Assembly (NCBI RefSeq): GCF_023704175.1
Contig: NZ_CP084530.1
Location: 2,068,001 to 2,132,000 of the forward strand
Source: Paenibacillus sp. YPG26
Lineage (GTDB): Bacteria; Bacillota; Bacilli; Paenibacillales; Paenibacillaceae
Direction of reading: 5' to 3'
DNA length: 64,000 nt
Numbering within the stretch: position 1 is the stretch's first letter; each line of letters begins with the position of its first letter. The notes below the pieces were generated by a model that was not told where the DNA came from, made no database searches, and saw only the letters and a list, made by a program, of their open reading frames with translations. Positions 54,477-63,408 of the stretch are shown piece by piece. The translations under genes and the position numbers were made by a program.

Positions 54477-55697
54477 TCAGGCTGCCTTCCGGCGCGCATG
54501 CCTTGTGCCAAGGCTCAAGTTCAACTTCTCGGAGAATATAAGCATGGCTGCCGCGCAGATCAAGATATAGAAAGGGAATATGCTAATGCTCAAGCTGGAA
54601 GCTAGCATCCCCAGCAGCGGTGGCATGAATGTGCCGCCTGTATAGGCCAATGCCATCTGATAGCCCATGATGGTCTGAGCATGCTTGTTCCCAAAACGCA
54701 CAGGAGTTTCATGCAGCATACATGGGAAGATGGGAGCGAGTCCTAATCCGATGATCATCAACGCGGCTAATGAGAATGCCGCTGGCAAAGGCAGCACAAG
54801 CAGAATCGCTCCGATCAGTGCAGTCACCTGTCCTCCTAGGATAAGATTCCGGTTACTGACCTTGAAAGTGATAAAACCTGTAATGAAACGCCCAACTGTA
54901 ATCCCTCCGTAATAGATGGAGACCCAGCTAGCAGCTTCAGCCGCAGTCAGCTTCTTGAGGCCTACCAGAAAGCTGCTTCCCCATAAACCAATGGTAGCTT
55001 CGACACCACAGTACAGCAGAAAAGTAACCATGGCCAGCTTGACTCCTCTGATCTGAATCGGTTTCGTAGAAGGGGTGAGTGACTCGTCAGCTTCGATATT
55101 ATTACCGGTTCGCTCTCCTTCTTCAGAGGAATTGGCCTGGCTCCTGCTTGCCACACGGTCCCATAAAGGAAGTGATACAAATAGGATGATAATCAAAAGT
55201 CCTTGTATACCCGCAACAGCGAGGTATCCTTGTCTCCACAAATTCTGCCCCGTGATGAATTGGGCCATGATAACGGGTCCCAGGGTAGCCCCCACACCCC
55301 AGAAGCAATGCAGCCAGCTCATATGGTGGGCTTTGTAATGAGCCGCAACGTAGTTGTTCAACCCAGCGTCAACAGCCCCGGCGCCTAATCCTAGCGGAAT
55401 TCCGCACAAGATAAGCCAGATCAGCGAGGGAGAGATGGCAAATCCCGCTAATGCACCCGCTGTCATTATGCAGCTGACCAAGGTCACTTTTCCGGTACCA
55501 AAACGCCGCAGCATAGCTCCGCTAATCAGACTGGATACAATGGTTCCACCTGCAATAACCATGAACAACATACCCGCCGTCTCCAGCGGCGCTCCTAGAC
55601 TGTAGCGCATGACCGGCCATGCCGAGCCCAGAAGAGAATCTGGCAGCCCCAAGCTAATGAAGGCCAAATAGATAATAATTAGAAAAAAAGTAGCCAA
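54477..55697 (-). CDS. MFS transporter, sugar-type, next to ROK regulator
   Basis: 406 residues from TTG 55697, six bases after GGTGAGG. About 12 membrane segments, YLAFISLGLPDSLLGSAWPVMR in helix 1 and YVAAHYKAHHMSWLHCFWGVGATLGP in helix 5, resembling the FHS/FucP-like sugar branch of the MFS. A ROK regulator gene lies 27 bases upstream on the same strand. Sugar uptake or efflux under ROK control is the likely role; the sugar is not known. Confidence 0.85.
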   Translation of the reverse strand: MATFFLIIIYLAFISLGLPDSLLGSAWPVMRYSLGAPLETAGMLFMVIAGGTIVSSLISGAMLRRFGTGKVTLVSCIMTAGALAGFAISPSLIWLILCGIPLGLGAGAVDAGLNNYVAAHYKAHHMSWLHCFWGVGATLGPVIMAQFITGQNLWRQGYLAVAGIQGLLIIILFVSLPLWDRVASRSQANSSEEGERTGNNIEADESLTPSTKPIQIRGVKLAMVTFLLYCGVEATIGLWGSSFLVGLKKLTAAEAASWVSIYYGGITVGRFITGFITFKVSNRNLILGGQVTALIGAILLVLPLPAAFSLAALMIIGLGLAPIFPCMLHETPVRFGNKHAQTIMGYQMALAYTGGTFMPPLLGMLASSLSISIFPFYILICAAAMLIFSEKLNLSLGTRHARRKAA

Positions 55698-55724
55698 TTA
55701 ATGCCTCACCTCTAACTGTTATAA

Positions 55725-56753
55725 TTAAGTATTTACTTCCGATACCATAAGCCCGATCCCCAGTGTCTGCAGTCCAAGCAAATAATCCTGTGTCCAGTCA
55801 CTGGATATCAATTCCGGAAGAGTCTGCTCAGGTATGTAGATGGCGCTTCGGGCAGCAATCTGGCTAAGCATAACCGGATTCACCTCATCCTGAGAGAATA
55901 TGATTGAATGAGGATTAACAATTGCAGTGAACGCAGCCACCAGACGGCTGATCGCGTCTATCCTTTGACTGATAAGCTGTGTCTGGTCCTGTTCGCCACT
56001 AGGATTCATAGCTTGCTGGAAGTTCCGCTCGTCATATAGAGGGATGAAGGATACTTCCCCCGAGAAAGATGTACTCCCCCGCACCAGCTCCCCATTAATC
56101 ATAATTCCCGATCCCGGTCCGTTCTGACCGAAGTACAGATAAATGAGTGATGGCCGATCCAGTATCCGCTTAGTATCTCGATATCCTAGAACTGCGGCAT
56201 TCATATCATTCTCTACAACGACTGCAACCGGCAGCTTCTCCTCCAGATACTGCTTAAGGTCCACGTTCTGAAACGGCTCAAAGTCGGGTATATAGAGAAT
56301 GCGGCCATGATTCACCACACCGGGGACTCCGATAGCTACCGTCCGGATCTTCGGATATTTGGATATAATCTCTTCGATTTGTCTTGCCAGATCATCCAAG
56401 TCATCTGTCAGAACACTTGCTGATACTCCTTGTTCCTTGTTCTCACCCTTGCAGTTGAAGACCGTGTAGTGCGTCTCCTTCTTCTCAAGATAGATGGCTA
56501 AGCCCAGCATATATTCAGGATTGTAAGCATACCGCTTCGCCCTTCTTCCCCCGCTTGATTCGTCCATACCGGCCAGAATGATCTCCCCGTCCTGCTCCAT
56601 TCTTGAAATAAACTTGCTTATAGTCGGGAAGCTGACACCCAACTCTGATATGAGCTCGGCCTTGGTTGCACTTTCAACCTGAAGAAGCTTTGTACGTAGA
56701 TCTCGTAGAATCGCCTTCTGAATCTCTCTTGGATGGGTAGTCAAGTCACCCAA
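55725..56753 (-). CDS. ROK-family transcriptional regulator lacking the zinc motif
   Basis: 342 residues from TTG 56753. N-terminal winged helix about 10-75 (TKAELISELGVSFPTISKFISRM), then a ROK sugar-kinase-like domain with AIGVPGVVNHGRI and VVENDMNAAVLGY. The usual ROK zinc-binding cluster of Cys residues (CxCGxxGC) after the GE-H segment is missing: the region reads GEVSFIPLYDERNF. It precedes an MFS gene, so it probably controls sugar transport. Loss of the zinc site suggests altered ligand binding. Confidence 0.88.
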   Translation of the reverse strand: MGDLTTHPREIQKAILRDLRTKLLQVESATKAELISELGVSFPTISKFISRMEQDGEIILAGMDESSGGRRAKRYAYNPEYMLGLAIYLEKKETHYTVFNCKGENKEQGVSASVLTDDLDDLARQIEEIISKYPKIRTVAIGVPGVVNHGRILYIPDFEPFQNVDLKQYLEEKLPVAVVVENDMNAAVLGYRDTKRILDRPSLIYLYFGQNGPGSGIMINGELVRGSTSFSGEVSFIPLYDERNFQQAMNPSGEQDQTQLISQRIDAISRLVAAFTAIVNPHSIIFSQDEVNPVMLSQIAARSAIYIPEQTLPELISSDWTQDYLLGLQTLGIGLMVSEVNT

Positions 56754-56927
56754 ATTACCACCACCTATAGTGATTTGTCCGAACTTAATTAACGTGTTAA
56801 ATAAGTCACCGTGATAATAGCAGAATTTAATTTCACGTGCAAGGTGCCTTACCCGAAATATTAATGGATTGACTATGTTAAAATATGGATGTATTTAGAG
56901 ACAATTTTCTAAAAGGAGAGGATTATT

Positions 56928-57392
56928 ATGGACCATTACTTGTTCGATCAATTGAAATTTGTACGAGGTGCTACAATTAATCAGGTAAAAGCGATGAGCG
57001 AGGATGAGGCGCGTACTGTACCGCGTGGACTCAACAACAATATTCTGTGGAACCTGGGGCACATTCTTCTTGTTCATGAAAAGTTCTCTACTGTTATAAC
57101 AAATGAAAAAGTGGAGCTGCCACTGCATTTTACTGAAATGTTTGCTCCTGGAACTAAGCCGGACAACTGGGGAACGCAAGTACCAGACTTGGAAGAGATA
57201 TTGCTATTGCTGTCTCAGCAAATTGAACGGATTGAGCAGACCCTGGGGAACCGTCTGGACGAAGAAATCAGGCCACCCAAGGTTACTTCGTCGGGTCTTA
57301 AGATATCTACAGTAAAGGAATGCCTAAGTTTCTGTCTGTATCATGAAGGCATGCATTTTGCAGCGATTAAAGCTATTAAACAGCTGTTATAG
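56928..57392 (+). CDS. DinB-superfamily protein
   Basis: 154 residues. Starts MDHYLFDQLKFVRG with AAAGGAGAGG upstream. Four-helix DinB layout, with metal-ligand His residues in NLGHILLVHEKF (about 46 and 51) and in YHEGMHFAAIKAIK near the C-terminus. DinB-like proteins in Bacillales may be metal-dependent transferases or hydrolases using bacillithiol. Which reaction is unknown. It is divergent from the ROK regulator and convergent with the VOC gene. Confidence 0.87.
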   Translation: MDHYLFDQLKFVRGATINQVKAMSEDEARTVPRGLNNNILWNLGHILLVHEKFSTVITNEKVELPLHFTEMFAPGTKPDNWGTQVPDLEEILLLLSQQIERIEQTLGNRLDEEIRPPKVTSSGLKISTVKECLSFCLYHEGMHFAAIKAIKQLL

Positions 57393-57434
57393 TATCATGA
57401 GTATTATGGGCTGGAAAGCAACATTGAAAATTAA

Positions 57435-57458
57435 AATAAGCTGCCTAGGCAGCTTATT
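57435..57458 (-). terminator. Terminator of the VOC gene
   Basis: AATAAGCTGCCTAGGCAGCTTATT is a perfect 24-base palindrome, with TTTTAATTTTC following on the minus strand. It lies between the convergent DinB and VOC genes. Confidence 0.75.
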
Positions 57459-57468
57459 GCATCTTAGC

Positions 57469-57900
57469 TTATTGGTTATCAGAACCTAAGGTGGATAACT
57501 GCCACTGTACACCGAACTTGTCGGTAACTTGTCCGTATAACGGACTCCAGAATGTCTCCTGCAGCGCCATATCAACCTTGCCACCGTCCTGAAGCTTCGC
57601 AAAGACTTCTTCAGTCTTCTTGGCATCGTTAAGAATTAAAGCGATCGTCACTTGTGAACCAAGCTGATAAGGTAATCCCGGGAAGTTATCGGACAGCATG
57701 AGATCCATATTGCCCACCTTCAGATGTGCGTTCAAGACGAGATTCTCGGCTCCCGGCGGGGTAGGATGCTCTGGATTCTCAGGCAAATCCCCAAAAGTCT
57801 GTACAGCTACTACTTGGGCATCCAAAGCAGCTTCATAAAATTTCACAGCTTCTTGTCCATTTCCATTCGTTACTAGATAAGGATGCATTCCTACGATCAT
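57469..57900 (-). CDS. VOC-family PhnB-like protein
   Basis: 143 residues. Typical PhnB/glyoxalase-fold pattern: HPYLVTNGNGQEAVKFYEAALDAQ at the start, VLNAHLKVGNMDLMLSDNFPG, and ETFWSPLYGQVTDKFGVQWQLS at the end. Members bind metals or small ligands; the activity is rarely known. The start at 57900 has AGAGGTGCGG. It is followed by its own terminator. Substrate unknown. Confidence 0.9.
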   Translation of the reverse strand: MIVGMHPYLVTNGNGQEAVKFYEAALDAQVVAVQTFGDLPENPEHPTPPGAENLVLNAHLKVGNMDLMLSDNFPGLPYQLGSQVTIALILNDAKKTEEVFAKLQDGGKVDMALQETFWSPLYGQVTDKFGVQWQLSTLGSDNQ

Positions 57901-58019
57901 ACCGCACCTCTTCTAAATTATTTTGGAATACAGAACAGACATTCCTATCTTATTTTACTGTATTTACCATAGAGGTGCAAGCTTTGCCTGTCGTTGCTGC
58001 TGTGCGCATCCGCTATTAT

Positions 58020-58361
58020 TTATATTTCCTTAGCATACCGTTCATCGGGAATTTTAGTCAGAACTACATACAGACTGGATGGTTCGCTTCCCGTATTGGA
58101 ATAGGAGAACATCTCTCCCCCATCCACATGAACGACATCTGATTTGGAGACCTGAACCACATTGTCGTCAACTATCATTTCGCCGCTTCCCTCCACCACC
58201 ATAAGATATACATCCGCTCCTGGATGCTTATGGGCGGGCAGGGATTGGCCTGGCAAGAAATGAAGCATGAATACGACATTGTCCCCTTGCTTGAACAGGA
58301 TTTTCTTGGTGAACGAATCATCGCGGAATTCCGTATGCTCGGCTATTGTTTTCTTTTCCAT
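58020..58361 (-). CDS. Cupin-domain protein
   Basis: 113 residues. Cupin motif 1 is LPAHKHPGADVYLMVVEGSGEM with His residues, and motif 2 is VVHVDGGEMFSYSNTG with a less conserved set. A single beta-barrel domain; such small cupins serve as binding or isomerase-like proteins. TAGGAGGG precedes ATG 58361. It is followed by a short gap and the VOC gene on the same strand. Function unknown. Confidence 0.87.
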   Translation of the reverse strand: MEKKTIAEHTEFRDDSFTKKILFKQGDNVVFMLHFLPGQSLPAHKHPGADVYLMVVEGSGEMIVDDNVVQVSKSDVVHVDGGEMFSYSNTGSEPSSLYVVLTKIPDERYAKEI

Positions 58362-59087
58362 ATTAATACCCTCCTAAATTTCATTCGTGCTCTTGTCCAG
58401 GATAACACACATCATCCGGAAATGTTCCGGGTCTAGCTAATGTACTACCAAGGGGCAAACGTGTCTAGCATAAAGCTCACTTTTTCTTACAAACTACAAC
58501 GTATATATATGTAGAACACTCATGTACATCTCGAAAATCTTCAAGACGGACGCAGCATGCAATTCCCTTTCCCCAGTCCTGTGATAGTTGTCAGTAAGTC
58601 TACTCAGTGCGTACTGGCTGGCAATAACTTCGAGGAACACCTCAATTAGTAATATTTAGGATTAAACTGGACAAAGTTCAGTAAAACAGAATCTACATTT
58701 TTCAAAATACATGTGTACTGATTTTAGATAGTAGTATGCTAATGCGATGTCTTTCAAACAGCATTTGAAAAGAACTACACGCTTATCTTTTACCAATAAA
58801 GGTAGGTATATGTTATTCCTAAAGTTATCTACAAACAAGGCTACCCGCTTTCTTGAGTAGCCTTGTCATTAATCATTTTTAAAAATAATTATCATATATT
58901 TCCCGATTTCATTTTATTCGGTAGAACACTTATACTTATTCATTCATTAGTAGATTCTCTGTTTTTCAGTAAAAAATCAGAGAAGTAGATATTTGGTGTT
59001 CTAAGTCGTTAGAGAACTGAAACTTAACGAGCACGAACAAGTGTTGTTTCAAAATAAGCAATCGAATATATAGTCAATTACTTTAAG
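58362..59087. other. 726-base gap without a supported gene
   Basis: Nothing coding was supported. A 10-bp stem, ACAAGGCTAC (58835-58844) and GTAGCCTTGT (58857-58866), followed by ATTTTT further on, looks like a terminator, although no clear gene precedes it on the plus strand. A 37-codon frame ending inside the hairpin (58747-58860) has no ribosome binding site. The region could carry a small RNA or decayed sequence. Confidence 0.5.
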
Positions 59088-59636
59088 TTAAAGAGATACC
59101 CATGTCAAAGTTTTTGTAACCCACCAAGCTACAGTCTCAGACATACCTAATGCAAGACAGCCTTGATAGATAGCATCTTCAACAGATCCAGTAAAGTGAT
59201 CAATGGTATTAAGCAGTGCAGCAAAACCAGCTGTACCCCCAATTGCATCTTGAACCCCTGATGGGAGTTTATCCCAACCTGCTTTTAATAATTTGATAAC
59301 TGCGGTAAATTTTCCTTGAGTTGTAATGGTATTTGGATCACTTTGTTCTATAAGCTTGCCGTTTCGGTCATAGGCTACACCATCAATTAAATAAACCCCG
59401 GATGATTTTGTTAACAACAGTTTTTTAATCTCACTAACTGTTACCCCTAATTCTTTTAACTCATTGATATTGGGGGAAACTTTTTCTACTATAGACGGTA
59501 CTTCGGTTCTGAAAGATGATGTATTGTATTCCTTTTTATTTATTGCATCTGCAAAAACACTAGTACCAATTCCAATTGATCCGAATGCAATAACAGAAGA
59601 CAAAGAAGCAATCCATATTCGACTGACTTTTTTCAC
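59088..59636 (-). CDS. Unrecognised secreted protein with hydrophobic C-terminal tail
   Basis: 182 residues from GTG 59636. A signal peptide (IWIASLSSVIAFGSIGIGTSVFA) is cleaved near DAINKK. The middle is hydrophilic (about 30-130). After AIGG the last 50 residues become hydrophobic with Gly, Ala and two Trp (FAALLNTIDHF, AWWVTKTLTWVSL). There is one Cys. Layout recalls precursors of proprotein bacteriocins that release a C-terminal peptide, but no homology is recognised. An XRE regulator/membrane protein pair lies upstream. An extended -10 promoter is present. Confidence 0.7.
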   Translation of the reverse strand: MKKVSRIWIASLSSVIAFGSIGIGTSVFADAINKKEYNTSSFRTEVPSIVEKVSPNINELKELGVTVSEIKKLLLTKSSGVYLIDGVAYDRNGKLIEQSDPNTITTQGKFTAVIKLLKAGWDKLPSGVQDAIGGTAGFAALLNTIDHFTGSVEDAIYQGCLALGMSETVAWWVTKTLTWVSL

Positions 59637-59938
59637 CTAATCCATCCCTCTTTCCAAATATAGTATATAAAAACCAAATTATAGCATTAAAATTTCTATT
59701 AGTCTACTTAATTTACTATATTATACAAAAAAGTTACTATATATTCGTACCGGCATGGTAGCCTTTGACAATCAAGTATTACTGAGATCAGCTATTCAAA
59801 CCATTACAATCTACTCACAATGCATATTTTTTGTTTCTATTCCGCCAACAATAACTCACAAACAAAGAAATGGCCCGATTTCCAAGATAACTAGGAATCG
59901 CGCCAGTGCTTTGCATTTCATTTTGCCTATACTTCAAA
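59637..59938 (-). promoter_or_regulatory. AT-rich upstream region with extended -10 promoter for the secreted protein
   Basis: On the minus strand TGC-TATAAT (TATAAT at about 59678-59683) forms an extended -10 box, about 42 bases before the GTG start of the 59088-59636 gene. The other bases are AT-rich with no further gene supported; a 77-codon plus-strand frame here lacks coding signs. Confidence 0.5.
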
Positions 59939-60355
59939 TTACAACCGCTTCTCAAAATATAAATTACTCCATAACTCCGATAGAATAGTTGTTATTATTA
60001 ACAATGACAGGGTTAGAACAATCCAGACAAAGGTCGGCTCCCTGAATATTGCAAATAGTATAATAAACAATACTTTGAGCAAAAAGATGGTATATTGAAC
60101 TATTCGGAACGATAATGCGCTACTCTTATCACTAACAAGCTGATTCCGTTCATCTAGCTCCTCAATATTTGACCTGTAAACAAAAGATCTTGAAAGACTG
60201 TTTCGGAGTTCGAAAATTGAAATCATAAGAATAATTGGTATCAAAATTAATAACTTTAAGTTGAAACCTTTAATAATTAGCGAGGCTATTCCTATTATTG
60301 CGATCAATAATAAAATTCCGCCAATTATAAATTTCCTCTTGCTATAAATTTTCAT
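59939..60355 (-). CDS. Small membrane protein paired with XRE regulator
   Basis: About 138 residues from ATG 60355, nine bases after GAGG, overlapping the end of the XRE gene by 14 bases. Four hydrophobic helices in two pairs are seen, with FIIGGILLLIAIIGIASLII and LKLLILIPIILMISIF first. SKEIDELDERNQLVSDKSSALSF-like sequence in the loop is typical of membrane proteins that pair with small Cro/CI regulators. It may be a partner or immunity-like protein. Function unknown. Confidence 0.75.
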   Translation of the reverse strand: MKIYSKRKFIIGGILLLIAIIGIASLIIKGFNLKLLILIPIILMISIFELRNSLSRSFVYRSNIEELDERNQLVSDKSSALSFRIVQYTIFLLKVLFIILFAIFREPTFVWIVLTLSLLIITTILSELWSNLYFEKRL

Positions 60356-60572
60356 ACTCAACATCCTCCAATTCTTTATTTTGCTTTAAGCAGAATAAAT
60401 CTTCAACTGAAGTATCAAAAAAACAACTCATACGATAAGCTAACATAATTGATGGCTTGTATTGGCCCTTTTCTAGAGAAATAATTGTTCTCTGAGATAC
60501 ATACACTGCTTCCGCTAGTTGTTTTTGAGTTAGGTTAAGAATGTTTCGATATTCTTTAACACGGTTTATCAT
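60342..60572 (-). CDS. XRE-family (Cro/CI-type) small DNA-binding protein
   Basis: About 76 residues from ATG 60572 (an upstream in-frame ATG at 60587 is less well placed). Helix-turn-helix: NLTQKQLAEAVYVSQRTIISLEKGQYKPS, about residues 13-41. The tail is SVEDLFCLKQNKELEDV. Similar regulators (YozG-like) control themselves and a membrane partner. It overlaps the membrane protein gene, and nested palindromes lie at 60590-60635 in its upstream region. Confidence 0.92.
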   Translation of the reverse strand: MINRVKEYRNILNLTQKQLAEAVYVSQRTIISLEKGQYKPSIMLAYRMSCFFDTSVEDLFCLKQNKELEDVEYENL

Positions 60573-60589
60573 AAATTCCACCACCAATT

Positions 60590-60635
60590 ATGAAGCGAAT
60601 TTCATATGAAACACGCTTCATGCGAAGTATACTTC
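60590..60635. promoter_or_regulatory. Nested palindromes upstream of the XRE gene, candidate operators
   Basis: ATGAAGCG (60590-60597) and CGCTTCAT (60614-60621) frame a perfect 12-base palindrome TTTCATATGAAA (60600-60611). A second 12-base palindrome, GAAGTATACTTC (60624-60635), follows. The shared ATGAAG/CTTCAT half-sites suggest cooperative repressor binding just before the start codon. The rest of the gap to 60925 holds nothing recognised. Confidence 0.6.
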
Positions 60636-60931
60636 ATACTGTAACTGGTTTGTTTCATCTTCGCAACCCTTATTATTGAATTTTAAATATTTATTTCCAG
60701 TTGTAGTCGCTGTGAAGTCAAAAAAGAGGTTGGGGGAGATTGTCCTTTTTTCTAAGCGTAACAGAATCTCTGTATGTCCTGAGCCAGGGGCTTGTGAAGC
60801 TTACCAAGATTACGGTGAATGTTAACTATATAGGGTGACTAGAAAAGTTGAACTTATCTAAATAGAAGTTTAAAGTTAGGTTACAGCCCGCTAATTTATT
60901 CTATCTAAATCTTGGTTAAGGAGAGATGAGA

Positions 60932-61630
60932 GTGAAGCCAACCTTTGAACATGATTGGAAGCAGGATTACATAGAGGCCGTCATTTTCGATATGGACGGT
61001 GTGCTCGTCGATAGTGAACCTATCTATTTTGATATCGAACGTGCCTCCTTCGCTCATTTTGGTGCCTTTCTGGATGATGAAGAGCACCATGGCTATGTGG
61101 GCACGACTTTGGAGACGATGTGGCAGCGTGTCCTGGACAAGCATCAGCTGAATTTCACATTGGAGGAAGTTCTCAATCACCATAATAGTAATGTAATCAA
61201 GATCATGACAGATCATCCTGATCTGAGGCCTATGCCTCAGTTAGAGCGTTGGTTGGATTGGCTGGCGGAGAATCAGATTCCAGTAGCAGTTGCCTCCTCT
61301 TCCCCCAAAGTGCTGATCGACTTGATTATGAACAAGACTGGCCTTGGACGTTATTTCAGCATCAGAGTGTCCGGAGAGGATGTCGCTCACGGGAAGCCCG
61401 AGCCGGATATCTTCCTTCAAGCGGCAGATCAGCTTGGCATCAAGCCTTCGGCCTGTCTCGTCATAGAAGATTCACGCAACGGGGTAAAAGCAGCCAAAAG
61501 TGCAGGAATGCGCTGTATCGGCTATAACAATCCCGGTTCTGGTAGTCAGGACTTATCTCTAGCGGATCTGCAGATCACGGGATATGAACAGCTATGGAAC
61601 CTGAGAAATGAGCTGTTATTCAGCTCCTGA
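60932..61630 (+). CDS. HAD-superfamily phosphatase, beta-phosphoglucomutase-like
   Basis: About 232 residues from GTG 60932, eight bases after AAGGAG; an ATG at 60926 is the alternative. HAD motifs: I, VIFDMDGVLVDSEP with both Asp; II, VAVASSSPK; III, the Lys in AHGKPEPDIFL; IV, LVIEDSRNGVKAAKSAGM. The long cap region inserted after motif I is of the beta-phosphoglucomutase/phosphoglycolate phosphatase type. No sugar-phosphorylase gene is adjacent, so a general sugar-phosphate phosphatase is more probable. Confidence 0.9.
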   Translation: MKPTFEHDWKQDYIEAVIFDMDGVLVDSEPIYFDIERASFAHFGAFLDDEEHHGYVGTTLETMWQRVLDKHQLNFTLEEVLNHHNSNVIKIMTDHPDLRPMPQLERWLDWLAENQIPVAVASSSPKVLIDLIMNKTGLGRYFSIRVSGEDVAHGKPEPDIFLQAADQLGIKPSACLVIEDSRNGVKAAKSAGMRCIGYNNPGSGSQDLSLADLQITGYEQLWNLRNELLFSS

Positions 61631-61699
61631 CCGATTCGTCCACAGTTCGCCATGTGTGCTAACTTTGCACCTTAAACTGTTCAAGTTCTTTATACAACA

Positions 61700-61727
61700 A
61701 GTGCCCTCTCCGGCGGAGAAGGGCACT
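61700..61727. terminator. Bidirectional terminator between HAD and hydrolase genes
   Basis: AGTGCCCTCTCC and GGAGAAGGGCACT form a stem with one bulge, between two convergent genes. Flanking T-rich and A-rich ends are short. Confidence 0.75.
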
Positions 61728-61765
61728 CTTAATAGCTGGAACACTAATATATAGGAACTTTATGC

Positions 61766-62602
61766 TTAACTGCCGAGGAATTCAATCAGTGCTCTGTTGA
61801 ACTCATCCGCATGCGTTGCATTGAGGCCATGCGGTCCGCCTTCTATAACAACGAGCTTACTTCCTGAGATCGCTTTATGGCTTCTCGCCCCGCTGACTTC
61901 AATAGGAACGATGGCATCTGCATCGCCATGAATTATGAGCGTAGGAATATTGAACTTCGCCAAATCTTCCCGGAAATCGGTATAGCTGAACGCTCCGATA
62001 CAATCAAGTGTTCCTTTTGGAGAAGCAGACGCTGCAATATCAAGGTTATACTGCCGGAATGGCTCGCTTACCAGATCCGTTCTGTCTCCAGCTGCGAAGA
62101 ATCCCTTGGTAAAGTTGTCGAGAAAGGCCAGACGGTCGCCACGTACTCCGTTCTGGAAGTCCTGAATCGTTGCATCGTTCAGTCCCCCTTCCGGATTGTC
62201 ATCTGATTTATACAGGTACGGAGGCACGGCAGCCGCGAATACTGCCTTGCTTATCCGGTCACTTCCATAAGCACCGACATATCTTGCAACCTCGCCGCCT
62301 CCCATGGAGAAGCCTACAAGCGCAGCTTCACGCAGGTCCAAATGTTCAAGGAGCTTATTCAAATCCGCCGCAAAAGTATCATAATCATAGCCATTCCATG
62401 GCTGCGAGGATTGTCCAAACCCACGTCGGTCGTATGTAATCACCCGGTAACCGGCTTCAATCAACGCAGGTACCTGCTTTTCCCACGAACGGCCGCTCAG
62501 GGGCCATCCATGAATCAGTACAATCGGCTTGCCTGCACCCAGATCCTCATAATACAGCTCAATCGGCGCGTTATTCTCTGTACCTACTGTTAACTTTGGC
62601 AT
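61766..62602 (-). CDS. Alpha/beta hydrolase of the cofactor-free haloperoxidase/esterase type
   Basis: About 278 residues from ATG 62602, six bases after GGAGGAG; the frame further upstream has no site. Triad: Ser99 in GFSMGGGE, Asp in HGDADAIVPIE, His in GGPHGLNATH. Oxyanion motif IHGWPLSGRSW is typical of non-heme chloroperoxidase-like hydrolases (MPKLTVGTENN start). Such enzymes hydrolyse esters or make peracids. Substrate unknown. It is monocistronic. Confidence 0.92.
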   Translation of the reverse strand: MPKLTVGTENNAPIELYYEDLGAGKPIVLIHGWPLSGRSWEKQVPALIEAGYRVITYDRRGFGQSSQPWNGYDYDTFAADLNKLLEHLDLREAALVGFSMGGGEVARYVGAYGSDRISKAVFAAAVPPYLYKSDDNPEGGLNDATIQDFQNGVRGDRLAFLDNFTKGFFAAGDRTDLVSEPFRQYNLDIAASASPKGTLDCIGAFSYTDFREDLAKFNIPTLIIHGDADAIVPIEVSGARSHKAISGSKLVVIEGGPHGLNATHADEFNRALIEFLGS

Positions 62603-62780
62603 GTTAATCTCCTCCGGAATTTTAATTTTCATCAAATTATACTGGACGAAGTTTACGTACATAGATTAGTAGGAAATACATAAATTGTCAACAATGCGGT
62701 AAACGCATGATATAGTTCATGATATAGTTATTGAATTAACCTTTTGACTGGAAATATAAACGTTGTGGGGAGAGAAGAAG

Positions 62781-63239
62781 ATGAACGAAGCATCACAGCA
62801 ATATTGGAACGACTACTGGAATTCTCTAGACCAGTGCAAGCCAGCAAAAGTAAGTGCGTGGCAATTCGGAGCAAGTCCGGACCATTTGGCCCAGTTAGTC
62901 ATTAACGGAGTGAAAACAGCCACCTGCTCAGGACTTGTCTTCTATGAGATTGAGAACGAACCACTGCCTTCTATTGAAGACTACAGCATTATCTTGAGCA
63001 GCAAGGATGAACCGTTAGCAATTATTAAGACAACTGATGTGACCCTCATGCCCATGAATGAAGTTCCTGAGGAGTTTGCTATTGCAGAAGGTGAAGGAGA
63101 TCGAACTTATTCGTATTGGAGACAAGCACATGAACAATTCTTCACTAGGGAGTTAAGTCGGATCGGGCTGGAATATTCGGAAGAAATGATGCTGGTGTGC
63201 GAGCGTTTTGAATTAGTAGATGTGAATAGGATGTCATGA
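62781..63239 (+). CDS. ASCH-domain protein
   Basis: 152 residues from ATG 62781, preceded by GGGGAGAG; the upstream TTG frame is not needed. The ASCH (PUA-like beta barrel) pattern is visible: SAWQFGASPDHLAQLVINGVKTATCSGLVFYE and later DVTLMPMNEVPEEFAIAEGEGDRTYSYWRQAHEQFF. ASCH domains bind RNA or act on modified nucleosides. Function unproven. It is convergent with the TelA gene. Confidence 0.92.
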   Translation: MNEASQQYWNDYWNSLDQCKPAKVSAWQFGASPDHLAQLVINGVKTATCSGLVFYEIENEPLPSIEDYSIILSSKDEPLAIIKTTDVTLMPMNEVPEEFAIAEGEGDRTYSYWRQAHEQFFTRELSRIGLEYSEEMMLVCERFELVDVNRMS

Positions 63240-63293
63240 CCACCCTTAGACGGTCTGGTTTTTTGTTACACGCACTCAACCAGCTAAAGCCAT

Positions 63294-63323
63294 AAAAAAC
63301 GCTTGGAATTTCTCCAAGCGTTT
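63294..63323 (-). terminator. Terminator of the TelA gene
   Basis: AAACGCTTGGA and TCCAAGCGTTT make an 11-bp stem; on the minus strand the sequence ends in TTTTTTATG. It lies about 85 bases after the 63409 stop. Confidence 0.8.
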
Positions 63324-63408
63324 CCACATGTACATTTGCACCCAGTCTCAGAGCCAAGGACTGCTCCAACCATTAGTAGATGTGAGGATAGATATTTATC
63401 CGGTCTAT

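Noticed and set aside
58747-58860. 37-codon frame ending in a hairpin within the 726-base gap
   Set aside because: No ribosome binding site; the stop lies in the hairpin by chance as far as can be seen.
59755-59988. 77-codon plus-strand frame upstream of the secreted protein
   Set aside because: AT-rich, overlaps the membrane-protein gene end, no ribosome binding site or motif.
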